A DNA stretch of 15,942 nt. Origin: CAZOHN01 sp964579325 (GTDB lineage Bacteria; Pseudomonadota; Alphaproteobacteria; Rhodobacterales; Rhodobacteraceae). Shown here in pieces: positions 1 through 7,723 of the stretch. The stretch's first letter is position 1. Every line of letters starts with the position of its first letter. Location of the stretch: contig CAZOHN010000067.1 in assembly GCA_964579325.1 (NCBI GenBank), positions 1-15,942 on the forward strand, given 5' to 3'. Under the pieces are notes generated by a model that made no database searches, was not told where the DNA came from, and was given only the letters and a program-made list of their open reading frames with translations. The translations under genes and the position numbers were made by a program.

Positions 1-296
1 TGCCACATTCCCTTATGCCATTCAGATCCCATGGAAGATGCCAGAACAAATATCTTCTAATGCTTTGATTATAAACCGATTATTCTTACGAATTGCCTTC
101 GTCGTCAATCTACCGTTTGTAAACGAATGCAAGGGCGTGCTCTATGGCGCTGCTTACCGGAATGCCCTTGGATTCCATACAATGAGCCCGATCAGAGAGC
201 CATCGCCGACCATCGCCCGCGCGTGCTATATGAGATGTGTAGGCGCGCCCTGACAAAACCCTTGGGTAAAGTGCAGAATTCCGGTATTTTGCACAT
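1..296. other. AT-richer intergenic leader
   Basis: No gene can be supported here. The first ~130 bases are clearly lower in GC than the rest of the window. Open frames are short and show neither a recognisable product nor a ribosome binding site. A 7-bp inverted repeat, CAAGGGC (130-136) and GCCCTTG (164-170), is present with a long spacer and may be chance. The right end holds the promoter/palindrome described separately. The composition change may mark a recombination boundary, which is an inference. Confidence 0.6.
262..294 (+). promoter_or_regulatory. Candidate promoter with overlapping 24-bp palindromic operator
   Basis: TTGGGT (262-267) and TATTTT (285-290), 17 bp apart, fit a sigma-70 type -35/-10 pair and would start transcription near 297. 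A 24-bp dyad (271-294) covers the spacer and the -10. Its ends are GTGCA and TGCAC, its core is CCGG, and 20 of 24 positions are symmetric. A repressor bound there would block RNA polymerase. The immediately following gene encodes an HTH protein, so autorepression is the simplest inference. The dyad is seen directly; promoter and operator roles are inferred. Confidence 0.55.
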
Positions 297-1364
297 ATGA
301 AGCCTCAAGCGCCTTCTTTGCATGATGAATCTGATGCTCTCTTCCTCGATGCTGAGGAGGTCGAGCAATCGTCCGAGGACGATCTTTGGTTCCTGCCCGG
401 TCCGATGGAAGAGGAGCCGGATTATCTGCCCCCCGGACCACGGGCCGAACCGCGTGAAGCCGAGGTCCTCGACGATTGGCGGAAAGCAGAGGCGGGCAAT
501 GCCGCGCGTCTTGCCCGTGTGGCCGGACGCGTCGGCGCGCTGGACGACCGTCTGAAGCGTGGCCTGGAAGGATGGCGGCACAGGCTTGCCCTGATCGAGG
601 CTGCCGACCTCAGCTGGTTTGTGGGTGACCGGATCGGCCCGGATCGGCTGGCACTTTGGATCTCCATGCGCATTTCCGGACTGCAAGACGACACCGCCGC
701 GCTCGCGCGTGTCGGTTGGGCGGTGCGGCGTCTGACCAGCGGGCCTTTGCCGGAAGTGGACCTGTCCGCCTTCCTCGACCGCCGCGACCCCGAGAAGATG
801 GCGGATGAAGCCGAGCCCTTCGCAGATCGCGCGGGCGGTTGGCTGGACCTGATGGCGCGAGCCGCCGATCTGCACTCGATCACCCGCGCTTGCATGGGCT
901 TTCACCTCTGGAGCCTCGCGGGCCTCGGGCAGCACGGCAACCGAATGGAAGCGGCAGTCACTGCCGCGCGGATCGCGGTCAGCGAGGGCAAGGGCGCAGT
1001 CTTTGCGCCTCTGGCCATGGGCGGGGCAGGGGGGCTGCGCGCTGGTGGCCCAGCCGCTGACCGTTTGGCGCGGTGGCTGGACGGAATGGAGACGGCATGC
1101 CTGACCGCGATGCGTCACCTTGACGATGTCGCGGCGTGGTCAGCGCGGGCGGAAGCCGAGATGACCCTGCTCTCGGGTAAGACCCCGCGCGCCTTGCGCT
1201 CCGTGCTGACCGAATGGCCCCTTCTCTCCGCTCCGATGGCAGAGGCCTTGACAGGCGCCAGCCGAGCGGCCGTCCAGCGCAACCTTGCTTGGATGGAAGC
1301 GCGGGGTCTGGTCCGCGAGATGACCGGGCAGGGGCGGTATCGGATGTGGCGCACCACAAACTGA
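297..1364 (+). CDS. DUF1612/HTH-type putative DNA-binding protein
   Basis: A 355-aa protein that I recognise by overall pattern as the DUF1612 plus C-terminal helix-turn-helix type known from rhizobial and Rhodobacter plasmids; its function is unknown. The N-terminus (1-60) is acidic and low-complexity. Residues ~60-300 are mostly helical, with a WRHRLALIEAADLSWFVGDR segment (93-112). Residues ~305-350 form a winged-HTH-like unit (SAPMAEALTGASRAAVQRNL, then ARGLVREM and a basic wing). The start is fixed by an in-frame TAA at 267-269 with no other start codon before the ATG at 297. No Shine-Dalgarno sequence precedes it and the -10 box ends at 290, so the mRNA is probably leaderless. The role is probably regulatory; no target beyond its own palindrome can be named. 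Confidence 0.72.
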   Translation: MKPQAPSLHDESDALFLDAEEVEQSSEDDLWFLPGPMEEEPDYLPPGPRAEPREAEVLDDWRKAEAGNAARLARVAGRVGALDDRLKRGLEGWRHRLALIEAADLSWFVGDRIGPDRLALWISMRISGLQDDTAALARVGWAVRRLTSGPLPEVDLSAFLDRRDPEKMADEAEPFADRAGGWLDLMARAADLHSITRACMGFHLWSLAGLGQHGNRMEAAVTAARIAVSEGKGAVFAPLAMGGAGGLRAGGPAADRLARWLDGMETACLTAMRHLDDVAAWSARAEAEMTLLSGKTPRALRSVLTEWPLLSAPMAEALTGASRAAVQRNLAWMEARGLVREMTGQGRYRMWRTTN

Positions 1365-1514
1365 ACGCCACGGCAGACTTCGCCGATCTTGTTGGCGGCA
1401 GAGGAACCAGAGCCTATGCACAGCAGGTCGTGGTAAAGCCTTCTTCACTTAATGCATTTGTTGCACTTATTTCATATATGGTGATAGACAGCAGAAAACG
1501 CAGAGGAGACCACC

Positions 1515-1979
1515 ATGAACATGTTGGCACACCGGCATCTTCCACCGACCCCGCAGGACGCGGCGATCGCGCGCGTCTCGGGGCAGGCCCTGTCGCGCTT
1601 TGCGGCAGCCCGAGGACCGTTGAAACTTCGCGATACAGACGCGGAGCAGATGGAACCGATCGAACTTCCCGAAGGCGCTGTAGCGCTGCTCATGGAGATC
1701 CTCGAAGCGATGGCAGCCGGTCGCGGCGTCACCATCATCCCCGAGAATGCCGAGCTTTCGACGGTCCAGGCGGCAAAGGTGTTGAATGTTTCGCGGCCGT
1801 TTCTGATCAAGCTGCTGGAGGATGGCAGTATCCCGCATCGCAAGGTCGGAAAGCATCGTCGCGTCCGCATGGAAGATGTCATGTCGTACAAGGCCGCCAT
1901 CGACAACGAGCGCGAAGCCCTCCTCGATCAGTTGGCAGCCGACGCACAAGAGCAGGACATGGGCTATGGCTCGAAATGA
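1515..1979 (+). CDS. Excisionase-like HTH antitoxin of a PIN-domain toxin-antitoxin pair
   Basis: A 154-aa protein. Residues ~81-127 form a MerR/excisionase-type helix-turn-helix (LSTVQAAKVLNVSRPFLIKL, then a short GSIPHRKVGKHRRVR wing). The N-terminal ~75 residues are likely the dimer or toxin-contact part. This HTH_17-type protein is commonly found directly upstream of PIN_3-type toxins, where it acts as antitoxin and autorepressor; the relic that follows confirms the pairing. The start is supported by GAGGAG (1503-1508), 6 nt before the ATG. The AT-rich segment 1444-1495 is the likely promoter zone. Its TGA overlaps the toxin ATG (ATGA, 1976-1979), the usual coupling. The gene looks intact although its toxin is broken, so it is now an orphan antitoxin. 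Confidence 0.78.
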   Translation: MNMLAHRHLPPTPQDAAIARVSGQALSRFAAARGPLKLRDTDAEQMEPIELPEGAVALLMEILEAMAAGRGVTIIPENAELSTVQAAKVLNVSRPFLIKLLEDGSIPHRKVGKHRRVRMEDVMSYKAAIDNEREALLDQLAADAQEQDMGYGSK

Positions 1980-2335
1980 GCCAGTACACGGTGCTGGTCG
2001 ACGCGAATGTCCTCTACCCCGCGCCGATGCAATTGGCTGTCACGGATCTTTTCAAGGCCAAGTGGACGGCCGACATCCATCGGAAATCGATTGACGCCCT
2101 TCTGCGCAATGAACCTCACTAGGAGCGGGCGGCGCTCGAGCCGACCCGCGACTTGATGGACAGGGCCACACGCGATGCCTGGTCACCGTCTATGAGGCCT
2201 TGGTGCCCGCCCTCACATTACCCGATCCCGACGATCGGCACGTTCTGGCGGCCGCCATCGTCGGGCGCTGCGATGCCATCGTCACTCAGAATCCGATAGA
2301 CTTCCCGCCCGAGAGTCGCGCCCTTCGGCATCGAG
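1976..2335 (+). pseudogene. Broken PIN-domain toxin (VapC-like, PIN_3 type)
   Basis: The frame opens with MSQYTVLVDANVLYPAP, the first acidic motif of PIN ribonucleases, and runs 48 codons to a TAG at 2120-2122. Homology-like text continues past it: ERAALEPTRDLMDRATRD in the same frame, then CLVTVYEALVPALTLPDPDDRHVLAAAIVGRCDAIVTQN and IDFPPES after a -1 shift near 2175, then APFGIE after another shift near 2317. About five residues seem missing after PAPM, compared with intact relatives as I remember them. The usual acidic residue of the IHEEW-like motif reads HRKS here. The toxin is therefore inactive by at least four lesions. Only the 1976-2122 part could be translated. Confidence 0.8.
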
Positions 2336-2553
2336 ACCCCGCACGCAGCAAGTGCTTTGGCATCGAGGTCGGCGTCGGCCACCAAGCTGCGCTCCCAAAG
2401 TGCCCGCCGCTCCGGGCGCAAGATCTCGCGGTTTGGAGCCTCGCTCGCGGCGGAGCCGACCACCTGGGCGTTGGCGGGGCCGGCTAGCGACACCAGACTC
2501 GGCAGGCCGGCCAGCAGCCCAAGCGCGACTGCAGATATCTTGAGGACACGCAT
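2218..2553 (-). CDS. Small secreted protein, C-terminus probably not native
   Basis: A 111-aa ORF starting at the ATG at 2553, with a strong AGGAGG (2559-2564) 5 nt upstream. Residues 1-29 are a clear Sec signal peptide: MRVLK, a hydrophobic core, then GPANA before Q30. The mature N-terminal part (residues 30-73) is not recognised. From about residue 74 the reading frame lies antisense to the PIN toxin relic, so the last ~38 residues are probably a read-through fusion onto foreign DNA and the original 3' end was lost. Start and signal peptide look genuine. Whether a stable protein is made is uncertain. It is divergent from the adjacent ArsR relic, a common regulator-target layout. Confidence 0.5.
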   Translation of the reverse strand: MRVLKISAVALGLLAGLPSLVSLAGPANAQVVGSAASEAPNREILRPERRALWERSLVADADLDAKALAACGVSMPKGATLGREVYRILSDDGIAAPDDGGRQNVPIVGIG

Positions 2554-2590
2554 AGTTCCCTCCTGTTCCAGCATCGAACTCGTCTTCCGT

Positions 2591-2776
2591 TCGACAGAGC
2601 CGCATCCGATGGCGCTTCCGACCTTCACGAAACACCTCGGCGTTCTCGAGCGGGCCGGCCTGATCGGAAGCGAGAAGAGGGGTCGGGTGCGCACGTGCTT
2701 CATTCATCCGCCAGCCATTCGTGAAATCGACAAGTGGCTGACTGAGGAAACGCCACTTCGAATTGCAAGCACCTGA
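2591..2776 (+). pseudogene. ArsR-family regulator relic, truncated at both ends
   Basis: The frame encodes an EPHPMALPTFTKHLGVLERAGLIGSEKRGRVRTCFIHPPAIREIDKWLTEE-type stretch. This is the recognition helix, wing and following helix of a small ArsR-like repressor of the kind often paired with SRPBCC proteins. The first ~35 residues normally preceding this part are absent: the open frame upstream is unrelated, being antisense to the neighbouring small secreted ORF. After TEE the text diverges and stops at 2774-2776, where relatives continue for a few dozen residues. No start codon with a ribosome binding site serves it; ATG 2609 would give an incomplete HTH. It is probably non-functional. Confidence 0.65.
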
Positions 2777-3004
2777 CACATCCTCGGCAGGTAGTCCGTA
2801 CACAGCTCGGTGGCCAGTGTCGCAATCGGCTCGGACTCGGCGTCGGAGTGGCGTCTTCGGTTCCTCCTCCCGGCGTCTGACCATTTCCCGAATGATGTCG
2901 CGGACCGGGAGCATTGCCGCGTCGCGGGCCGTCGGGCAGATCTCAGACGTGAACCATCCCACTGCGCCTGATCAGTCTTCAACCCTCAGGGCTTCGGTCT
3001 GTGC
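2777..3004. other. Intergenic stretch downstream of the giant-gene operon
   Basis: No gene is supported. On the minus strand a frame (about 2745-2962) reads VRDIIREMVRRREEEPKTPLR-like text with a plausible amino acid composition. I recognise no family, and it runs on into the antisense of neighbouring relics, so it may be a fragment. No strong stem-loop with a T-run was seen as a terminator for the minus-strand operon ending at 3005. Confidence 0.45.
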
Positions 3005-6000
3005 TCAGTCCTTCAAAAGCGCATCCAGGTCTATTGCGTCGGCGAAGACAAGACGTTCTTCGATGATGCGTCGGGGATAGGTCGCGCTGCCGACCCGCTG
3101 TTCCGTCGTGTTGTCGGAAAAGAACCGTTCGAACTCCCGGATCACGACGCGCCAGGTGCCGCTGTCGGCGGGCAGTTCGACCTCCGCCTCCCAGAAGGCG
3201 GGATCTGGCAGGAACGGGTCGAGAGTCCCGGGGATTATCGTGATGTCTCGCGAGATCGTGGCCGTCATCGTCGCGGCCTTCCGGCCACGGCCGACGGTGG
3301 TCGCGTCAGCGCCGCGATCCACAGCTGCAGGGATCGTTGCGGTCCCGCCGGAGGCACGGCGGACGATCCGCGCACCAACCTCGGCCATGGTGGGCGACGG
3401 TCGCGGGGCATTGGTTGCCGCCTCGCCGACGACGCTCCCGGCCAGCACCTTGTGGTCGCGCCAGCCCAGTTCGCTGTCGATGCCGTCATCCTGAACCTGC
3501 AGCACCAGCTCAACCCGGTTGCGGCCGGTCTCGAACGGGCCGTTGACCAGGGAGATGTTCTGGAACGCCGAGTCCCTGGTGAAGTCCATCGGACCACGGC
3601 GCGGATCCGGGCCGTGCAGAGAGACGGTCAGCGTGCCACCCTCGCGCTTCGCGATGAACCGGCGCCGCGGCAGCATCTGGGCGAAGTCCGCAAGGACAAC
3701 CTTGGAGATCCTGGCCCGAGGCATCGCGTTCGGCTGGTAGCGGACGAGCGCCAGCCGGACGAACGGCATATAGCTGGTGCCCGGATCGAGCTCGACATCC
3801 GTGTACCACAGACCCCGAGCCTCGTCCCAGTGGACGCGGTGGCCGATGATGCGGACATCGGGCGCCTGCGGCCGCTCCTGCAGCTTCACCCAATCCGACG
3901 TGACCCGCGCGGTGAAATCCGTCTCGCGCGCCATGCTCTTCGGCAGCGCCGTCTCCCAGAGCGGGTCCAGACCCCATTGGGTGACGAGCGTCAGCATGTC
4001 CTGCGGGATGTCGGTGAAGCGTCCAGCCTCGGCGTGGATCACCACACCGAGTAGTTCGCCGTCGCCGGAGGTGAACCACGGCCGGTCCAGCCAGACCCGC
4101 AACCCGTTGCCGAGCCGCGTGACCGAGTAGGGGCCGGTCGCGGGCCGGTCGCTCCACCGGAACGTCGGCACGACGTAGAGCAGTCTGGGGTCCTTCGGCG
4201 CCGCGCTGGCGAGCACCCGGCTCTGCGCCGTCGACCCGGCGGGGTCGAGCAGCACCGGCGCACCCATGTCATCCTCGGGCGGCAGCGCGACGCCCGGCCC
4301 CTCGGCCACCGGCCCGAGGCGCGAGGTCAGTTCGGGCCTGCCGTACATCGGCGGCGGCAGGTACTCGCGGAACCGCGTCGTGGCGCGGGCGCGGTATCTC
4401 ACCAGCCGGAAGCGCGTGTCGCCGAAGTCGTGCACGTCGCCGCGCTTGGACTCGGGATCAGCCAGCTGATCGTTCACCACCTGGCTCAGCACAAACTCGT
4501 CCTCGTGGTTCTCCGCCAGCCGCACCTCGCCCAGCTGGCCGGCGAAGTGGCGGCGCACCGGGCGCGGCTTCAGCGGATCGTCCACCCACTCGTCCCACTC
4601 CGCCTCGATCTCGAACTTGCCGGTCGAGGGGCCGTGCAGACTTACGGTGCGGCAGACAAGCCGGGCATCCTGCGCGCCCAGCTGCCCGCGGTTCGGCGTC
4701 AGGTTCACCAGCTCGGGCAGGCAGACCGGCTGCTGCGTCGCGTGAACCAGGGTCAGCTTGCGGTACGGAGTCATCAGCCAGTTGGTCCCGGCCATCGCCG
4801 TCTCCATGCAGAACTCGGCCTGCTGCTGGCTGTCGGTCCAGTGCGGGATGCCGAAGGCGCGGATGAAGTCGGGGGCAATGAAGCTCGAATAGAGCAGCCG
4901 CGCGACCTGGCCCTTGGGCAGGAAAATGGTGAGCGTCCGGTCGGACTCTTTCCACGCGGGCCTGCCGTCGTTGGGGAAGTTGACCGTGCATGGCAGTTCG
5001 CCGTGGCTCTGCGACCGCTCGGCAAGGATAAGGCGGAAGCCGTCGCAGTCGGGCCAGTCCGCCCCGCGGCGCACGAGGATCACCAGATGATGGTTGGTCG
5101 ACAGCACGACCTGGCAGGACGGCCCGAGGACCATCGGTCCCGAGACGCCCGGTATCGTATGACCCTGCGCCGCCCGGATGGCCACGCCGCCCGCCGCGCC
5201 GTCGGGCAGATATGGCGTCGCGACGCGGTCCTCGCGGTGGATGATGTACTGGCCGCCCACCATGCGGTCGCCGACCGGGTTTGTCGCGTCCGGCAGCGCC
5301 GGCGGCAGGGTGTCGGTGGTCGCGGCCTCGGCGACTGAGACCGGCGTGACCAGCTCGACCGTCGCGCCGGGCATATCGTCGTAGAGCGTACCCGCCTCCC
5401 GCGCCGCGATCTCGTAGGCGTTGCGGATCTTGTCCCAGTCGCCAAAGAAGACGTCGAAGAGGCCGTGCGTCTCGCATTGCTGCTGCGACGATTTCGGCGG
5501 CACGAAGTGGCGCTGGTTAGTCTCTGTGTATTCGAAATCCGTCGCCGCCGGCTCCTCGATCGCGTCGAGAAAGTCCTGCGTCTGCAGATAGAGGCCCGCC
5601 TTCGTGTCGAAGTTCGACCGGATCACCATACGCTCAAGCGACTCGCCCTCGCTGATGCGGTTGCGGTGCAGCATCACCGGCGGGTCCACCGGCTCGAACC
5701 GCCAGTAGCCGACCGCGTCGCTGGCCTGCTCCAGCGGCTCGATCGACTCGTCGTCGACCGTGAGCGAGTTCCCCGCGAGGTCCACGATCCGCGCGCGCAC
5801 CCGGTAGAGGCTGCCGAACCGCAGCCGCGGCAGCGACCCCTTCGCGGCCTTGAAGCTGGCGGCGACGTTGTTTCCGTTTTCGGCGGTGTCGGTGACCTCG
5901 CTCGGCACTTCGGCCTGCAAATGGTCGTCGTCGTTGGTCTCCGCCTTGAGCGTCAGGCCGCAGCGGGAGGCGACGAGGCTCCAGCCGGTCCAGCGGAACA

Positions 6001-7714
6001 GGCTCTCGTGCATGTAATGCTCGTCCGAGCCCTCGCCGTCACCGGTAACGGAGTTGCCGGAGACGTAGCCTTCGTCCTTCGGGAAGCTCAGTTTTTCGCC
6101 CGTCTTGAGCAGCCGGTACTCCCCTTCACGCGCGCAAAGCGTGCGCCAGTCCGCCGGATTGACGAAGTCCGGCACCTGCGACACGTCCGGCCGGTAGCCG
6201 CGATGCACGTCTTCCGAGAACAGCACGACCTTGTCGGCGTTGCCCGCCAGAATTGCCGCGTTCTTCAGCTCCGCCGCCGCCGCCGTCCGGGCGAGGTCCA
6301 GGGCGCGGCCGTGCTGCGACACCCCCAGTCCCGCGGACCTCAGCGCGGCGACTGACTGGCGGTCGCCGGTGGTGTAGGTGACCTCGCCATGCTCCTGACG
6401 GAGGCTCAGGCTCTTCTCGACCAGGTTCTGCGCGGTCAGCGTGAAGTTCACCGTCTTGATCGCGGCACCGTCGGGATCGACCTGGTAGAGGTCGAACGGC
6501 CCGCGCCGCTCGTCGCTGTTGATGTGCCAGCCATCATCGCTGCCCTGCAACCGCAGGAACCCGGCGACATGGGTGTCGGTGCGCGGGCGGGGCACGAACC
6601 GGTCCTGCCGCGCCAGCCAGGCGGTGCGCGGCAGTGCGTCCTTGCCGGGCGCCCCCCCCGACCAGTCCGCGATCAGCTGCATCTGCCCGACGCCTTCGCC
6701 ACCGCCCGCGTTAATGCGGTCGCGGATCTCGCTGTCGTCCTCGATCGCGCAGTCGATCACCAGCCCGAGGCGCCGCATCAGGCCGCCATAGTCGGCATAG
6801 GATGCGACGATCCGGTGGAAGTCGTATTCGGGCACCGTCGGAGGCGGCGGAATGTCCTGATAGTCCGGCCGCGCCTTGGCGCGTTCGGCGGCGGAGGGCC
6901 GCTTGCGGCGATAGAAGCGGTCCGCCTGGTAGAAGGCGTATTCGTCGGCGCTCGAGAACCTGTCCATCAGCCCCGCGTCGGGCGCGCTTGAGAGCGGCCC
7001 AGCCGGCCCCAGCGGGCGCGGGTTCACCCAATCGGGGTTCAGAACCTTCCGCGGCACCGCCCTCGCCGTCGGCGGGGTCCCCTGCTCCTCGGCCTCGGTC
7101 CCCGGAACGTCCATCCGGTAGATGCCGCGCGGCCCGAAGACCGCGCCTTTGATCGCCTCGTCCGTCTCACCCTCGAAGAAGCGCGAGAAGCCTGGGTGCA
7201 TCACCTCGATCTGCCGGTCGCCGAGGTTGATCTTCGTCGTCCTGGTTCCGATCCCCTCCAGCATGTTTCGCAGGTCGGGGTGCGCCTGGTTCCATGGTAG
7301 CAGCGTCGGATGGGTCGAGGCCGACTGCACCGCGAGCTGCGCGTAGTTCTTCCGCGCGAAGGCCAGCACGTTCCGCACCGGGTACGAGTGCAGGTTGACC
7401 GTGCTCATGTCCTTGTAGACGAACCCGGCGACCGGGGTTTCGTCGTCGAACAGCCGCTTCCAGAAATCGCTATCGGGCTGCGAGATCGGGATCAGCGCGG
7501 TCTGGCTGGAGCCGATCCTGAGGCCCAGCTTAACGCGGTCGAGCGTGTCGGGCCAGTCCAGCCACGCACCGAACGCCGCGAGCGTCTGCTCGCCCGCCGC
7601 CTCCGGCGTCAGCCGGGGCGAGACCACGACGCTGACGCGATACCGCCCGTGATGCGCGCCGTCGCGGATGCGACCGAAGGGCAGTACCGTCCAGACAAGC
7701 AGCTGTTTTGCCAT
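3005..7714 (-). CDS. Giant protein of unknown function (1569 aa), last gene of operon
   Basis: Not recognised functionally. There is no signal peptide or membrane segment, so it is cytoplasmic or exported by an unseen route. The protein is beta-rich throughout: N-terminus LLVWTVLPFGRIRDG...RYRVSVVVSPRL (5-34), a proline-rich linker (~205-295), an Ig-like strand pattern RVRARIVDLAGNSL (638-651), a conserved-looking segment VARLLYSSFIAPDFIRAFGI (937-956), GLRVWLDRPWFTSGDGELLG (1204-1223), a low-complexity Ala/Thr linker (~1430-1485), and a C-terminal unit TWRVVIREFERFF...RIIEERLVFADAIDL (1520-1563). I recall similar long hypothetical proteins in actinobacteria and proteobacteria, without a function. 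No Walker, protease or glycosidase motif was found. The start has GAGG (7722-7725) 7 nt upstream, built from the stop region of the preceding gene with a 9-nt gap, so translation is probably coupled. Confidence 0.8.
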   Translation of the reverse strand: MAKQLLVWTVLPFGRIRDGAHHGRYRVSVVVSPRLTPEAAGEQTLAAFGAWLDWPDTLDRVKLGLRIGSSQTALIPISQPDSDFWKRLFDDETPVAGFVYKDMSTVNLHSYPVRNVLAFARKNYAQLAVQSASTHPTLLPWNQAHPDLRNMLEGIGTRTTKINLGDRQIEVMHPGFSRFFEGETDEAIKGAVFGPRGIYRMDVPGTEAEEQGTPPTARAVPRKVLNPDWVNPRPLGPAGPLSSAPDAGLMDRFSSADEYAFYQADRFYRRKRPSAAERAKARPDYQDIPPPPTVPEYDFHRIVASYADYGGLMRRLGLVIDCAIEDDSEIRDRINAGGGEGVGQMQLIADWSGGAPGKDALPRTAWLARQDRFVPRPRTDTHVAGFLRLQGSDDGWHINSDERRGPFDLYQVDPDGAAIKTVNFTLTAQNLVEKSLSLRQEHGEVTYTTGDRQSVAALRSAGLGVSQHGRALDLARTAAAAELKNAAILAGNADKVVLFSEDVHRGYRPDVSQVPDFVNPADWRTLCAREGEYRLLKTGEKLSFPKDEGYVSGNSVTGDGEGSDEHYMHESLFRWTGWSLVASRCGLTLKAETNDDDHLQAEVPSEVTDTAENGNNVAASFKAAKGSLPRLRFGSLYRVRARIVDLAGNSLTVDDESIEPLEQASDAVGYWRFEPVDPPVMLHRNRISEGESLERMVIRSNFDTKAGLYLQTQDFLDAIEEPAATDFEYTETNQRHFVPPKSSQQQCETHGLFDVFFGDWDKIRNAYEIAAREAGTLYDDMPGATVELVTPVSVAEAATTDTLPPALPDATNPVGDRMVGGQYIIHREDRVATPYLPDGAAGGVAIRAAQGHTIPGVSGPMVLGPSCQVVLSTNHHLVILVRRGADWPDCDGFRLILAERSQSHGELPCTVNFPNDGRPAWKESDRTLTIFLPKGQVARLLYSSFIAPDFIRAFGIPHWTDSQQQAEFCMETAMAGTNWLMTPYRKLTLVHATQQPVCLPELVNLTPNRGQLGAQDARLVCRTVSLHGPSTGKFEIEAEWDEWVDDPLKPRPVRRHFAGQLGEVRLAENHEDEFVLSQVVNDQLADPESKRGDVHDFGDTRFRLVRYRARATTRFREYLPPPMYGRPELTSRLGPVAEGPGVALPPEDDMGAPVLLDPAGSTAQSRVLASAAPKDPRLLYVVPTFRWSDRPATGPYSVTRLGNGLRVWLDRPWFTSGDGELLGVVIHAEAGRFTDIPQDMLTLVTQWGLDPLWETALPKSMARETDFTARVTSDWVKLQERPQAPDVRIIGHRVHWDEARGLWYTDVELDPGTSYMPFVRLALVRYQPNAMPRARISKVVLADFAQMLPRRRFIAKREGGTLTVSLHGPDPRRGPMDFTRDSAFQNISLVNGPFETGRNRVELVLQVQDDGIDSELGWRDHKVLAGSVVGEAATNAPRPSPTMAEVGARIVRRASGGTATIPAAVDRGADATTVGRGRKAATMTATISRDITIIPGTLDPFLPDPAFWEAEVELPADSGTWRVVIREFERFFSDNTTEQRVGSATYPRRIIEERLVFADAIDLDALLKD

Positions 7715-7723
7715 CGCCTTCCC

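Noticed and set aside
38..253. 71-codon frame in the left leader
   Set aside because: It has no ribosome binding site and no recognisable product, and it lies in an AT-richer intergenic stretch.
1214..1975. Long frame leading into the PIN toxin start
   Set aside because: It overlaps the HTH gene and the antitoxin in another frame; the real toxin start is ATG 1976, coupled to the antitoxin stop.
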